From positions 1,798,001 to 1,862,000 of the forward strand of contig NZ_CP138858.1 of the NCBI RefSeq assembly GCF_033878955.1: 64,000 nt of DNA. The letters run 5' to 3'. Within the stretch, counting starts at the first letter, position 1. Every line of letters begins with the position of its first letter. Shown one piece after another: positions 16,101 through 24,327 of the stretch. The translations under genes were made by a program, and so were the position numbers. The DNA comes from Coraliomargarita algicola (GTDB taxonomy: Bacteria > Verrucomicrobiota > Verrucomicrobiia > Opitutales > Coraliomargaritaceae). The notes below the pieces were generated by a model. That model ran no database searches. It was given only the letters and a program-made list of their open reading frames with translations, and was not told the DNA's origin.

Positions 16101-18522
16101 CGACCGTGATTTCACAGTCGATGCGGAACAGTCCAGCGACATCGGTCCAGAAGGCTTCGCCTTTGTGCCTGCGGCTGAAAGTCCAAATGGTCATGCACTG
16201 CTACTGGTCGCAAGCGAAGTGAGCGGATCGCTCACCGCCTATCAAATCGATTTGGAAGCCGACAGCACTTGGAATCTCACACTCTTACACCACAACGATG
16301 GTGAGTCCAAGCTGCCGGAATACTCCAGTTCGTTCCCTGACTACGGCAATGTAGCTCGAATGAAGACTGCAATCGATGCCCACCGTAGCTTCTACCAATC
16401 CGTCGATCACGGCGTGGTTGTAGTCTATGCCGGCGATAGCTTCCTCGCGGGGAAGCAGTTTCAAGCCAGCGTTGATAGCGAGCCACAGGTTTATTACGAC
16501 GCACTGGCTCTGAGTCATATCGGTTACGACGCCATTGCAATTGGTAATCATGAGTTTGACTTCGGTCCCGAAGTGCTGGCCGCATTCATCGAAGATGCAC
16601 AAACCACCAACGCGGTGCCTTACTTGAGCGCTAACTTGGATTTCACGGGCGAGCCTGCGCTGCAAGCCTTGGTCAACACTGGTGATATTGTGAAAAGTAA
16701 AACCATCACCGTCAGCACCGCTCAGGGCGATAAGGTCATCGGGCTCATCGGTGCCACCACCGTAAACCTTCCCTTCATTAGTTCACCCGGAGCAGTGATT
16801 GCTTCTGAAGTGGCCGCAGCTGTGAACGCCGAGGCAGCCGCACTGGCGAGCAGCACCGACGCCATCATCCTGATCTCACACTTGCAGGGTGTGGCCGAAG
16901 ACGAGGCACTCGCCTCACTGCTCTCTGCCGATGTCAATGCGATCATCGCCGGCGGCGGTGACGAGATTCTGGGCTCGACTGCGCTCTTGTCACCACGAGC
17001 AGTTTACGGAGCCTCCGCTCCGGGCAATGCGGCCGACAGTGGTCTGGTGCCCAGTGACAGTTATAACGAAGTGGGCCTGAGCTATCCGACTTACGCCAAT
17101 GGTATCCCGATTGCAACGACTGGTGGTAACTACGGCTACCTAGGGCGCCTCACGCTACGCTTCGATGCAGACAATCACTTCCTCGGCGTCGATCTAAGCT
17201 CTGGCCCCGCAGTGATTGTGGCCGACAGCGTCGATGCGGAAAATGGTTATGCACTCGATCCCACTATCGAAAGCGAAGTCATCGATAAAGTCGTCGCCTT
17301 CACCCATGCGATCGATAGTGAAATCATTGGCTCCACCGACAGTCTGATTGTTGGCGGCACAGATACAGACCTCATTCGCTCGCAAGAGCAAAATGGGGGC
17401 AACCTGGTCGCCGACGCACTGCTGGCTGCAGCCCAAGAACGTGCTGCCAGTTTCGATGTCAACCTGCCACAGATTGCGATCGCCAATGGCGGTGGCATTC
17501 GCTCCGACATCGCCGTTGGCGCTATCAGCGTGGGCGATACCTTCGATGTTTCACCCTTCGGAAATTTCGTCTCGGTGGTGGAAAATGTCACGACGGCGGA
17601 CCTCAAGCTAGTGCTTGAAAATGCCCTCTCGCGCACCATCGACAACGATCCCGGCACCGGGGTGGATCCGCTACGTGTCGGTGATGGCACCGGCCGTTTC
17701 CCCCAACTTGCAGGTATGACGGTGACCTACGACATTACCCGTCAGCCATTGGTATTGGACGGCGAGAATGAAGTCATCACTCAGCAAGGGCAACGCGTCA
17801 TCGAAGCTCGCCTCAACGATGGCACAGCACTCATCATCGCAGGCATTCCCGTTCCCGGCACCACAGTGGATCTAGTCTTACCGTCTTTTAATGCAGACGG
17901 AGGCGATCAGTATTTCCGCTACGGCTTCGGTGCAGCTTCCTACACCAGTCAGGATTACATCAAAACCACGCTCGGCATCACCGACCAGCAGGCCTTGCAA
18001 AACTATATTGCAAGCTTCGGAATGGCCAAAGTCGATAGTGACACTCGCTATGATTCGATTCCCGACGGCCGTGTGCTTGCGGTTTCCGACCGTGACAACG
18101 ACGGCCTATCGGACGCCGAAGAAGCGCTCATCGGCACCAATCCCGACATCGCGGATCAAAGCGGCCCCGTCGCGGAGACCTACACCCAAGCCGGCAAGGA
18201 TGCAGTGACCAGCAATCCCAGCCAGTATGACCTGTTCACACAGAGCGAGCTCAACGCGAATTACACCGCCGGCGAACAAAGCGTGCTCAGCGATCCCAGC
18301 GCATATGGCTTAAGCGATGTGCCCGTCGCAGGCTTACGGATTGACGGTCAAGTCATGCAGCTCAACTCCGAGAACCAGAGTGCAACCTTCGAAGTGCAGG
18401 TGCAAAGCACCACCGATCTGACTCAGCCCTTCACCAACGCAGGTGATACGGCAACCGTCACACTCGACTTCTCCGTAGGCAGTCAGTTCATCCGCGTGCA
18501 AGCGGTCGAACAAGCTCCTTAG
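13102..18522 (+). CDS. Giant secreted phosphoesterase: metallophosphoesterase + choice-of-anchor I + 5'-nucleotidase
   Basis: The protein has 1806 residues from this start. An ATG at 13039 adds 21 residues, but the signal peptide (hydrophobic core LATLSLSLGALTASA, residues ~17-31) is normally placed only from 13102. Domains in order: a calcineurin-like metallophosphoesterase at ~34-330 (MTDTQ, VGDLTDTG, RGNHD, VGHDHQYS); a beta-propeller-like choice-of-anchor I region at ~515-1050; a second phosphatase of the UshA/5'-nucleotidase type at ~1058-1640 (AGDS, IGNHEFDFG, then the nucleotidase C-domain NGGGIRSDI); and a Ca-binding type-3-like motif at ~1664 (DRDNDGLSDAEEALIGTNPD). It probably releases phosphate from nucleotides or phosphodiesters outside the cytoplasm. 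A strong terminator follows. Confidence 0.85.
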   Translation: MSRLSGDRKLSLSSIGLATLSLSLGALTASAESWSYGVMTDTQGAAAYPDVSTRLMAPVVDQFVNVHGVDMIISVGDLTDTGTVEENALWLSVAQPIYDAGIPIYIQRGNHDVKTESTSAVNDPLFGPVELNDSTIWDAQFPLPTNPLLVEGPGTCYYFTFNNMFVISMDLYGVAPSELIGWLQSVALPAAAASGADHRVLVQHAPYFGKGRDGIFQGASGDPEFELQLLKGMAQAGVDTILVGHDHQYSRSVALDTEGEVLLNHILVGSNSEKYYNFEMPEGDNEGQVVQMNGRVSYCVVEVDGPQIVFNHYSSEAPDPYTTDAWIPNWVLSDRLVYSTEGDRFFVEPNADYAGLTSTSPNGTQVEIVSGTNDVFESQMTVPDAGVTPELVEFGALVDFSWLDGTSDPQVLGDILVLDGLANTPDGEESELYRLEMTYAETVGIDESTLTLAVYDPVSGTWMDARLANIYDSPTAAAALASAGVDTTQNKVWAELNHNADGARFAVVSNAASLNSPVRMTRLGSYESGIFDGSATEIPAYDAATQRVFVTNAHDHSVDVIDLSNPATPVKIGSLSFADIDGQAYSPNSVAVKNGIVAVALQADTVYETGIVAFYDAAASLDEGPVAPVATADAGYLPDMLTFTPDGLKVLVANEGEASDNLTGGGTPDFNPEGSVTIIPINGAGASVTPGTPVQLDFSVFEPGGSLALGASLAEIKAPVDLSTTAKVRIHPNAASVAQDLEPEYIAVAPDGGTAYVGLQENNAILSIDLATDTITGIFPLGAKNHSLLVNALDAEKNDDAVHIVPQPFFGLYMPDAMSAYTVNGQTYIVTANEGDGRDPELFGDYPGNGLGDEADLQDAILDETIFPNRDILTDGSGLGDVGTFSFGGDLDNDGDVDQIQIAGARSFSIWNASTGELVFDSGGDFERITAQFLPDHFNASNDDNAIDDRSDNKGPEPEAVQIAEIGGRQIAFVALERVGGVMIYDITDPTSPLFIDYVNDRDFTVDAEQSSDIGPEGFAFVPAAESPNGHALLLVASEVSGSLTAYQIDLEADSTWNLTLLHHNDGESKLPEYSSSFPDYGNVARMKTAIDAHRSFYQSVDHGVVVVYAGDSFLAGKQFQASVDSEPQVYYDALALSHIGYDAIAIGNHEFDFGPEVLAAFIEDAQTTNAVPYLSANLDFTGEPALQALVNTGDIVKSKTITVSTAQGDKVIGLIGATTVNLPFISSPGAVIASEVAAAVNAEAAALASSTDAIILISHLQGVAEDEALASLLSADVNAIIAGGGDEILGSTALLSPRAVYGASAPGNAADSGLVPSDSYNEVGLSYPTYANGIPIATTGGNYGYLGRLTLRFDADNHFLGVDLSSGPAVIVADSVDAENGYALDPTIESEVIDKVVAFTHAIDSEIIGSTDSLIVGGTDTDLIRSQEQNGGNLVADALLAAAQERAASFDVNLPQIAIANGGGIRSDIAVGAISVGDTFDVSPFGNFVSVVENVTTADLKLVLENALSRTIDNDPGTGVDPLRVGDGTGRFPQLAGMTVTYDITRQPLVLDGENEVITQQGQRVIEARLNDGTALIIAGIPVPGTTVDLVLPSFNADGGDQYFRYGFGAASYTSQDYIKTTLGITDQQALQNYIASFGMAKVDSDTRYDSIPDGRVLAVSDRDNDGLSDAEEALIGTNPDIADQSGPVAETYTQAGKDAVTSNPSQYDLFTQSELNANYTAGEQSVLSDPSAYGLSDVPVAGLRIDGQVMQLNSENQSATFEVQVQSTTDLTQPFTNAGDTATVTLDFSVGSQFIRVQAVEQAP

Positions 18523-18555
18523 TCCAGTTCCAATTAAGCAGCTTCAGCACCATTC

Positions 18556-18585
18556 AAGCCCCCGCCACCGCGGGGGCTTTTTTTT
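18556..18585 (+). terminator. Intrinsic terminator of the giant phosphoesterase gene
   Basis: AGCCCCCGC pairs with GCGGGGGCT around a short CACC loop and is followed by eight T residues. It is a canonical rho-independent terminator 34 bp after the stop at 18522. Confidence 0.93.
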
Positions 18586-18973
18586 GCGTACGTCTGAATC
18601 AATCTGACATAGTTAGGTTAGCGCCTCGAGCAGCTCAATTAGAATGAGGCAATTGAAAGCGATATCCCCCTCGCTTCGGGGCTAATTGAAGGCCCTCATT
18701 GGGCACCTTTCAAAAAAAGACTCCAAATATCCCGCAATCGGTGGAACACTCATAACCTGCAAAAAGTGAAAGTAATACTGCGCGAAGTCACTGGATGCTA
18801 CCGAATGTAATTACACCCGATCAGCGCTTAAAACAGATAGTGATCTTTTAGTAAGGTGGATCCTCAAGCGCGATAAGCGATGCGGATACTACAATACTAC
18901 AAGACAAAGCCAAACTCAGTAAATATGAAATCTCAGATTAAGTTAGAAACGCATATGACTCATCAGACATAAT
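18586..18973. other. Intergenic stretch without a recognised gene
   Basis: About 390 bp between the terminator and the end of the frameshifted gene on the minus strand. It holds a few short hairpins (for example the CCCCTCG-C-TTCGGGG-like repeat near 18670 and GCCC-TCATT-GGGC near 18692) but no open frame of note and no RNA gene that I can recognise. Confidence 0.5.
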
Positions 18974-19492
18974 CTAGAAGATATCGACGTTCATATGTGC
19001 CGATCGAAGATAATCCTCACTCAACTTCAAATCTTTCTTCACATCGATCTCCCCGATTTTTGTCACGATATCGACCTCGGTATCATGTGGCACCAGTCTA
19101 GCCTCAGCGCCTTTCCATGTTACGGCATATTTTCGATCGGGCTCAGAACCAGCATGGATCTCAACGTCCTCAAACAACTCTCTGTCTCTCACTACCTCCA
19201 ACGGTGACACTTCAGCACCAGACGGCTTGAAAACATGCCCCGTATAATCACTCGCTAACATTTGGCCGTATCGTGAAGACAATATCGCGATAGATCGTTG
19301 AATTTCATTTGATCGATACGCAGCCACGTATTGCTGTGTCGATGCGTGCTTGATGTTTGCTTCAGATAAAATGGCACCCACGTACAATTCTGCAGCATTT
19401 CTATCAGCAGCATCTTCGATAGTGGCGACGTGTAGATTCAGAGCACTGATATCCTCTTCAAAAGACTTTGAGAGTTCAAAATCTGATTTTCT
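18974..19492 (-). CDS. C-terminal part of a probably frameshifted gene, unknown function
   Basis: The open frame runs from just after a TAA at 19495-19493 to 18974, about 172 codons. A conventional start would be the TTG at 19387 (137 residues), but the upstream codons 19492-19388 also read as sensible protein (DFELSKSFEEDISALNLH, then ATIEDAADRNAAELYVGAIL), helical in character. This segment overlaps the end of the 19438-19887 frame, which lies one base away. The simplest reading is one gene of ~300 codons split by a one-base insertion in the A-rich run near 19488-19496 (a sequencing error, a decayed gene or a recoding site). No family is recognised. Confidence 0.5.
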   Translation of the reverse strand, partial: RKSDFELSKSFEEDISALNLHVATIEDAADRNAAELYVGAILSEANIKHASTQQYVAAYRSNEIQRSIAILSSRYGQMLASDYTGHVFKPSGAEVSPLEVVRDRELFEDVEIHAGSEPDRKYAVTWKGAEARLVPHDTEVDIVTKIGEIDVKKDLKLSEDYLRSAHMNVDIF

Positions 19493-19887
19493 TTATTCTT
19501 AATAAGCTTAGTCAGTCGGGTAGTCAACTTAGCTTCAAACCAATTATTAATTGATGCATATTCAGATTCTTTTATCTCAAGTGAGTCGGCATAAACCGTC
19601 GTCTTCAACACATCCTTCTTCACTACAAAAATCCTAAAGAGTGAATCTTCGCCTTCTAGCTCGATCCTAGAAATTACAATCATTTTCACATCCTCTTTGT
19701 CAGTTCCATTGACCATGTCTATAAGCCGCTGGCTCTCGACGTCGATGAATTTCAATGCTACCGCGTAGTAGAACTTACCGATCCAACCTGAGTTTTCGTG
19801 AGTCAGTACTAACGTTCGGTCACTCGCAGACAGAAGGGAAAAGACAAAAGCGAAGAAACAAATATAGGTTATCTTTAATAAATTCAT
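19438..19887 (-). CDS. N-terminal part of the same frameshifted gene: secreted protein of unknown function
   Basis: The 149-residue frame has a convincing signal peptide (ITYICFFAFVFSLLSA, residues ~6-21), so the product is exported. The body is mixed and charged (TLVLTHENSGWIGKFYYA). Its last ~18 codons look unnatural compared with the alternative frame that continues into 18974-19492. It lies 21 bp after the membrane-protein gene 19909-20505 and probably belongs to the PhoD-lipoprotein operon. Function unknown. Confidence 0.55.
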   Translation of the reverse strand: MNLLKITYICFFAFVFSLLSASDRTLVLTHENSGWIGKFYYAVALKFIDVESQRLIDMVNGTDKEDVKMIVISRIELEGEDSLFRIFVVKKDVLKTTVYADSLEIKESEYASINNWFEAKLTTRLTKLIKNKENQILNSQSLLKRISVL

Positions 19888-19908
19888 TATTACTCTATAG
19901 ACCTGTGT

Positions 19909-20505
19909 TTAATTTAAACTAGAGCTTATCTCTAAGTATTCGGAATTCCGATGAGCAGAGACTGGCACTCTTTTGTCCCGATCATCTCCGCTAAATTTTA
20001 ATTTAAATGTTTTAGAAGTTTCATTCGGATTATAACGAATGGCAAAGCCCAACAAATCGTTATTCGAATCCAGTATCCGACACCACTCAACGCCTCTTTC
20101 CGTAGATTCTATTGTGGTCGATGAAACGAGCTTATACTCAACACCATCATATATAATTGACTCAAACAAGAATGGCTTCCACTCGACTGGATGCGGCATC
20201 ATTCTATTCAAAAATAAAAATAGAGCTACCGTGACCGCCAATGGGCCGACGAAGCGTAAACCCAGTTTAAAGTCAACTTTGGTGTCTGTGGGATGCGGAT
20301 AAAGAACAAATGAGAATATGCCCAGCGAAATGGATACACAGAGAATCACCAGTCCCCTACCTATAGGTGAAAAAATAGTATTCTGCCAAAGCAGACTACC
20401 GAACAATACGAAAAATGTAAGGAACAAGTTTAGAACAGCAATTTGCACCACCAACCATCGAGGCATAATGCTAGTCAAGTTTGTCGCTGGGTCTGATTCG
20501 GGCAT
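19909..20505 (-). CDS. Unknown membrane protein with C-terminal globular domain
   Basis: The 198-residue protein has about three hydrophobic segments in the first half (WLVVQIAVLNLFLTFFVLFG, GLVILCVSISLGIFSFVLYP, FVGPLAVTVALFLFLN) and a soluble ~90-residue C-terminal part with beta character. No family is recognised. An internal ATG at 20465 is an alternative start, but the upstream residues are unremarkable. It is the fifth gene of the compact minus-strand operon headed by the PhoD phosphatase; the gap to its upstream neighbour is 54 bp. Confidence 0.6.
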   Translation of the reverse strand: MPESDPATNLTSIMPRWLVVQIAVLNLFLTFFVLFGSLLWQNTIFSPIGRGLVILCVSISLGIFSFVLYPHPTDTKVDFKLGLRFVGPLAVTVALFLFLNRMMPHPVEWKPFLFESIIYDGVEYKLVSSTTIESTERGVEWCRILDSNNDLLGFAIRYNPNETSKTFKLKFSGDDRDKRVPVSAHRNSEYLEISSSLN

Positions 20506-20559
20506 TATAATTTCAGACAGGTTTGAGGAGGATGATGCAAAAGCACTCTATCAACCACA

Positions 20560-20763
20560 TTAGAGATCACCAGTTTCAACCTCGGCATCAAAGGCACTCA
20601 CACGCGTAGCATCCCAGCCATTCGGGTTATTTGGATCACCTGGCGTGCCATTAAATCGACGTATGATTGCAATGTCTTCATCTTGCCATCCTCCAGCCGT
20701 CAAAAGGTCGGCCAATCTAGTGTTCTTATCGTTTACGGTAGTTGCATTGTCTGGCTTGAACAT
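20560..20763 (-). CDS. Small unknown protein (67 residues)
   Basis: This acidic, soluble 67-residue product has no signal peptide and a Pro/Asn-rich segment, NGTPGDPNNPNGWDATR, at residues ~39-55. It sits 20 bp after the 449-residue lipoprotein gene in the same direction, so it is likely co-transcribed. No homologous family comes to mind. Its position inside the operon is the main support for it being a gene. Confidence 0.5.
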   Translation of the reverse strand: MFKPDNATTVNDKNTRLADLLTAGGWQDEDIAIIRRFNGTPGDPNNPNGWDATRVSAFDAEVETGDL

Positions 20764-20783
20764 ATCTAATATTTTTGGTGTTA

Positions 20784-22133
20784 TTATTTCATAAAGAGAG
20801 ATAAATAATGCCTCACCGCAGCATTTATTGAAGGATCAGACTTAATGCGTGCAATTATATCAGCATGTAACTTTTCTTGTTTTAATACTTCAGCTTCAAG
20901 TGCCGCTTTTGAATTCAGGACCGCGCTTCCACTATAAGTATAAGTCGAAGGTGCAGCTAACGATGTCTTCAAGCTCTGTATTGAAGAGCGCAGAGAGGAT
21001 TCATAATTTATGATTCGGTTGAAGCTATCCGGGTTACGGACAACCTTACCAGTCTGCTTATGCACAACCTTAGAAAGCGTAGTTGGCCCAGATAATTCAT
21101 AGGCATCAAAGTCGTATACTCTCGGGTAATGATTCGCTAAGTCATCGAGTGCCTCAACTTGAGCTTGAGCATCTTTGGAATCCTTCAGATTAACACTTAA
21201 CACCGTATAGATGTCCTTAAGAGCATGAACGACAGGAGCGGTTCCAATATTATCAAACCCTTTTTCTGTATTAGCTTCGAACTGTTCAAGCGCGTCTTCT
21301 GCAGCACCACCCATTGACTGAAACATCGCCTTTCGAATATACTCTTGCTGCGACAATAAATTTGCGGAATCACCTACTGCAAAAAATTGTACTGATTTAG
21401 CGTCAGTCGTTTGCACACCTGCGATTTTCGAACCTGTATCGAGTGTCGCGAGCAATGAAGCCTGCTTCATTTTATAAGATGCTTGTGCCCCACCAGAAGC
21501 TGCGGTTTGTGTCATAGATATAGGAAGTATACCAATCTCTTTCCGATTATAACCAGCATTCACCGAATCTGGGAGAGTGGCAGTTAGGCCAGACCACGAC
21601 ACCTTTACCCCTAAGCTTGTTTCAGTCGCAAAAAACACAGGCCTGACTTTGACAGTATTATCTACTTCATTCTTTTGAAACTCAGTCTTCAACAAGCCAA
21701 AAAATAGGCCAGGAATTATGGGTTTGTAAGTCAGAGTTCGACTACTATCAAAATCTGGATCATCTCTCTGGATGTCTTCAACTCGACTTGTAGGCGTACC
21801 AGGCGTCGGATCCGCAAACAGTGCAGACATTGCTACTGCTGCGTCACCAGTAGCAAATGTTGAACCCGCAGCAGGCGAGAACAGGTTTTTCGCACTCCCT
21901 TTAAAACTAGCCATTGCCGGAAGTACCTCACCATCTTGAAACTGCGGAGTAACGACACCTTCAGTTCGATTCACACTGAGCGCTGCAGTCGGCGGCGTCG
22001 TCGAGAACTCCAACCCCGCGTTCGTCTTTGTGACCAGCATCGTGCTATCATAGCCTACTGCGCATCCAGACAATAATAAAGTGACGCTAGTTACAATACC
22101 TAACGCAATCGGTGTTTTATGGTTCATATTCAT
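20784..22133 (-). CDS. Predicted lipoprotein of unknown function
   Basis: The 449-residue protein has a signal peptide ending in the lipobox LLLSGC (Cys ~24), so it should be membrane-anchored by lipid. The mature part is Thr/Ser/Ala-rich at first, then has a mid-protein segment resembling outer-membrane or surface proteins, and ends with helical, Lys/Glu-rich sequence (residues ~370-449). No known domain is recognised. It lies 26 bp after the small lipoprotein gene 22160-22552 and is presumably in the PhoD operon. A role with PhoD at the envelope is suggested only by position. Confidence 0.65.
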   Translation of the reverse strand: MNMNHKTPIALGIVTSVTLLLSGCAVGYDSTMLVTKTNAGLEFSTTPPTAALSVNRTEGVVTPQFQDGEVLPAMASFKGSAKNLFSPAAGSTFATGDAAVAMSALFADPTPGTPTSRVEDIQRDDPDFDSSRTLTYKPIIPGLFFGLLKTEFQKNEVDNTVKVRPVFFATETSLGVKVSWSGLTATLPDSVNAGYNRKEIGILPISMTQTAASGGAQASYKMKQASLLATLDTGSKIAGVQTTDAKSVQFFAVGDSANLLSQQEYIRKAMFQSMGGAAEDALEQFEANTEKGFDNIGTAPVVHALKDIYTVLSVNLKDSKDAQAQVEALDDLANHYPRVYDFDAYELSGPTTLSKVVHKQTGKVVRNPDSFNRIINYESSLRSSIQSLKTSLAAPSTYTYSGSAVLNSKAALEAEVLKQEKLHADIIARIKSDPSINAAVRHYLSLFMK

Positions 22134-22159
22134 GAGTTAATTTTGATTAAAAAAAGTGA

Positions 22160-22552
22160 CTATTCAGACTTTTTTGATACAACTTCATACTGGTAATAAA
22201 TCGGTTTTGGCATCTTCGCTCCAACTCGAACGCTGAAAAAGTCTGCCTCAGGCCATTCGACTCTGAACTGTGCGTCTTCATTAAGAATAATTGTTTTATG
22301 GTTCTTAAACCAGCCCAGAGCCGCAAATGCGCCGCTTTGGGTAGTACCAATGGAGGCGCCATAAGATTCAGTCCCCGCAATCAATGCTTGGCGACCTTCA
22401 TGCGGCTCTTGAACTTTCATCCTCATATGCCCAAAGCCCCAAACATTCTCAACACCCGCTTCCTTATCGAAGTAGTGGATCGCACAACCGGACAGCAATG
22501 CAGTGCCAGTGATTGAAAGTGAAATCATGATAAGACGAACAGTTAGAATCAT
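22160..22552 (-). CDS. Small predicted lipoprotein
   Basis: The 130-residue protein has the lipobox LLSGC at about residue 23, after the hydrophobic stretch MISLSITGTA. The start at 22552 is chosen because its ATG overlaps the PhoD stop (ATGA, 22552-22549), giving translational coupling. A longer in-frame reading to 22771 lies wholly inside the phosphatase gene and is not credible; an ATG at 22528 is a second option. The mature domain (GVENVWGFGHMRMKV onwards) is mixed alpha/beta with no recognised family. Confidence 0.7.
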   Translation of the reverse strand: MILTVRLIMISLSITGTALLSGCAIHYFDKEAGVENVWGFGHMRMKVQEPHEGRQALIAGTESYGASIGTTQSGAFAALGWFKNHKTIILNEDAQFRVEWPEADFFSVRVGAKMPKPIYYQYEVVSKKSE

Positions 22553-24093
22553 ACCGAATAAACAATCTCCCGGCAGGGATAGTTGGAACCTTCGAAATAC
22601 CACTCCGCGCGATAAGCGTCGTCGTCCTGAGGCAGGAGGCTGAGCCAATTGCGCTCCCACACGTAGCGGGCAGTTTTGGAGCTGGCGCCATTTGTACCAA
22701 TTGCGACCTGAAGCGGCAACATCCGCGCGCTCATCGTAGGGTTGATGACCTCCGCGGCATCGCCCTGCCATTCGACCAGTTTCTCCACGACGGGATTGCC
22801 AGCCTTATTCATGATGGGAGACGAAATCAGTTGGTGAATACGGTTCGTGCGAGTGTGATCGCCCTGACCGTCCTTAAGTTCCACCACTCCATGCGCAGCT
22901 ACGTGCACGTCGCCGGAAATAATGGTGACGCGACAAGCACTCTCTTTCGAATAGGCGAACAGATCTTTGAGCAAGCGTTCGCGGCAGACTTGATGCGGCA
23001 CACTGCGCCAATGGTCGCGCAAGTCATCTTCAATTCCCTGGTCAAAAGGAATGAGCCGAAGAATCTTCTCTATGGTTTCAAAGTCGGCATAGACCATAGG
23101 CACACTAACACACAGGAAGAGATGCTTGAGTTCAGTATTACTTTCACGCCATTGTGCGAACTTCTCCCAATTTTTCTCAGACATGACTTGGTGTTGCGTT
23201 CGCTCACTTCGTGTATCGAGATGCACGACTCCAAGCGATCCCATCACGTGTCCAGTCGAGAAATTATTACGCGTGCCTAAAGAGCCTCCAGGTTTTTCAT
23301 TAGGCTTGCAGTGATGCTGAAACAGCAAAAAAGCACGCCGCGCTTCGGGGAAAACTCCCTCTTTGAATACAGGCCATTTTTCACGCTCATCCTCGTAAGA
23401 GCCCCATCCATCCATGATGTCATGATCGTCCCACATCATCAACGAGGGACAGGTCGAAAGCATTTTCTTCATTTCCGGGTTACGCCCCCAACTATTGACA
23501 TACATATCGGTGTATAAATCTCGCAGAGCTTCCACTTCACCTGCAGTTAAGCTGCGCGCTTTGCGCTCTGATCGAGTCGTATGCCAGGACCATTTCAATA
23601 CATGATCCTCAAATCCCTCCAGCGCAATGTCAGAGTAGATCTGATCGCCACCAAGTATACATACATTATAGCGCCTCGAGCTATGATACTGCAGCATATT
23701 ACGCCAGCGTTCGGTGGCTTTCATCGCATTGCCTTTTCCACCCTCGACGAATTCCTTCAATATTTTCTGACTGTGAAATCCATTACAGGACCCATAGCAA
23801 ACCTTAGGCATACGATGGAGCTCAGGCACATGAAAGCTATAGCGCTTTCCCCCAACCTTGTAATCCACCCGTGTATGACTGGCCCTTAGCGGCACCTCAA
23901 AACGAACTCTAAAGTAAGTAAGCTCTCCTCTTGTCTCAAGTAACTCCATCTCCGCCAGCTGATAACTCCCCTCACTAGGAAGCTTATACGAAAACGAAGG
24001 AGGCGCTTCCCCTATCTTACCATACAACACGCTAATTTCCCACTCGTCATGAGAACTCGACCAAAGCTTAAGATGAGGACCGAAGCTATTCAT
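22549..24093 (-). CDS. phoD: PhoD-like alkaline phosphatase / phosphodiesterase
   Basis: This is a ~514-residue metallophosphatase of the PhoD family. Metal-binding and catalytic signatures: YGSCNGFHS, LGGDQIYSD, MWDDHDIMDGWGSY and ISGDVHVAAHG. Unlike classical PhoD, no TAT or Sec signal is visible at the N-terminus, so it may be cytoplasmic or lack the usual export route. An ATG at 24093 (MNSFGPHLK) is preferred over a GTG at 24138. It heads a compact minus-strand operon with two lipoproteins and several unknown proteins. It likely cleaves phosphomonoesters or phosphodiesters; the substrate is unknown. Confidence 0.85.
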   Translation of the reverse strand: MNSFGPHLKLWSSSHDEWEISVLYGKIGEAPPSFSYKLPSEGSYQLAEMELLETRGELTYFRVRFEVPLRASHTRVDYKVGGKRYSFHVPELHRMPKVCYGSCNGFHSQKILKEFVEGGKGNAMKATERWRNMLQYHSSRRYNVCILGGDQIYSDIALEGFEDHVLKWSWHTTRSERKARSLTAGEVEALRDLYTDMYVNSWGRNPEMKKMLSTCPSLMMWDDHDIMDGWGSYEDEREKWPVFKEGVFPEARRAFLLFQHHCKPNEKPGGSLGTRNNFSTGHVMGSLGVVHLDTRSERTQHQVMSEKNWEKFAQWRESNTELKHLFLCVSVPMVYADFETIEKILRLIPFDQGIEDDLRDHWRSVPHQVCRERLLKDLFAYSKESACRVTIISGDVHVAAHGVVELKDGQGDHTRTNRIHQLISSPIMNKAGNPVVEKLVEWQGDAAEVINPTMSARMLPLQVAIGTNGASSKTARYVWERNWLSLLPQDDDAYRAEWYFEGSNYPCREIVYSV

Positions 24094-24294
24094 AGTATAT
24101 TCTACAGAAGTGGAGATGTAAGTTAGACACAAAACCACAAATCAGATTTACTAATAATTACAAATAGATGCACTAATCAATCATAAAAACTAACCGTTCA
24201 CACTTTTGAACAAAGACCTTACCTATTATAAATGATACACCCCATCCAAGCGCGGCTACGGAGAAAATTCATATAAACATGTAAAGTAAACTTG

Positions 24295-24308
24295 ACCGAC
24301 CGGTCGGT
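24295..24308. promoter_or_regulatory. TetR-type operator (site 1)
   Basis: The perfect palindrome ACCGACCGGTCGGT lies 20 bp upstream of the TetR-family gene. The same 14-mer recurs at 24947 and, with one change, at 25003, so this is very probably the autoregulatory operator. Confidence 0.88.
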
Positions 24309-24327
24309 ATTCATTTCTTACACAGGT

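Noticed and set aside
22553..22771. N-terminal extension of the small lipoprotein
   Set aside because: It lies inside the PhoD gene in another frame and would hide the lipobox; the coupled start at 22552 is better.
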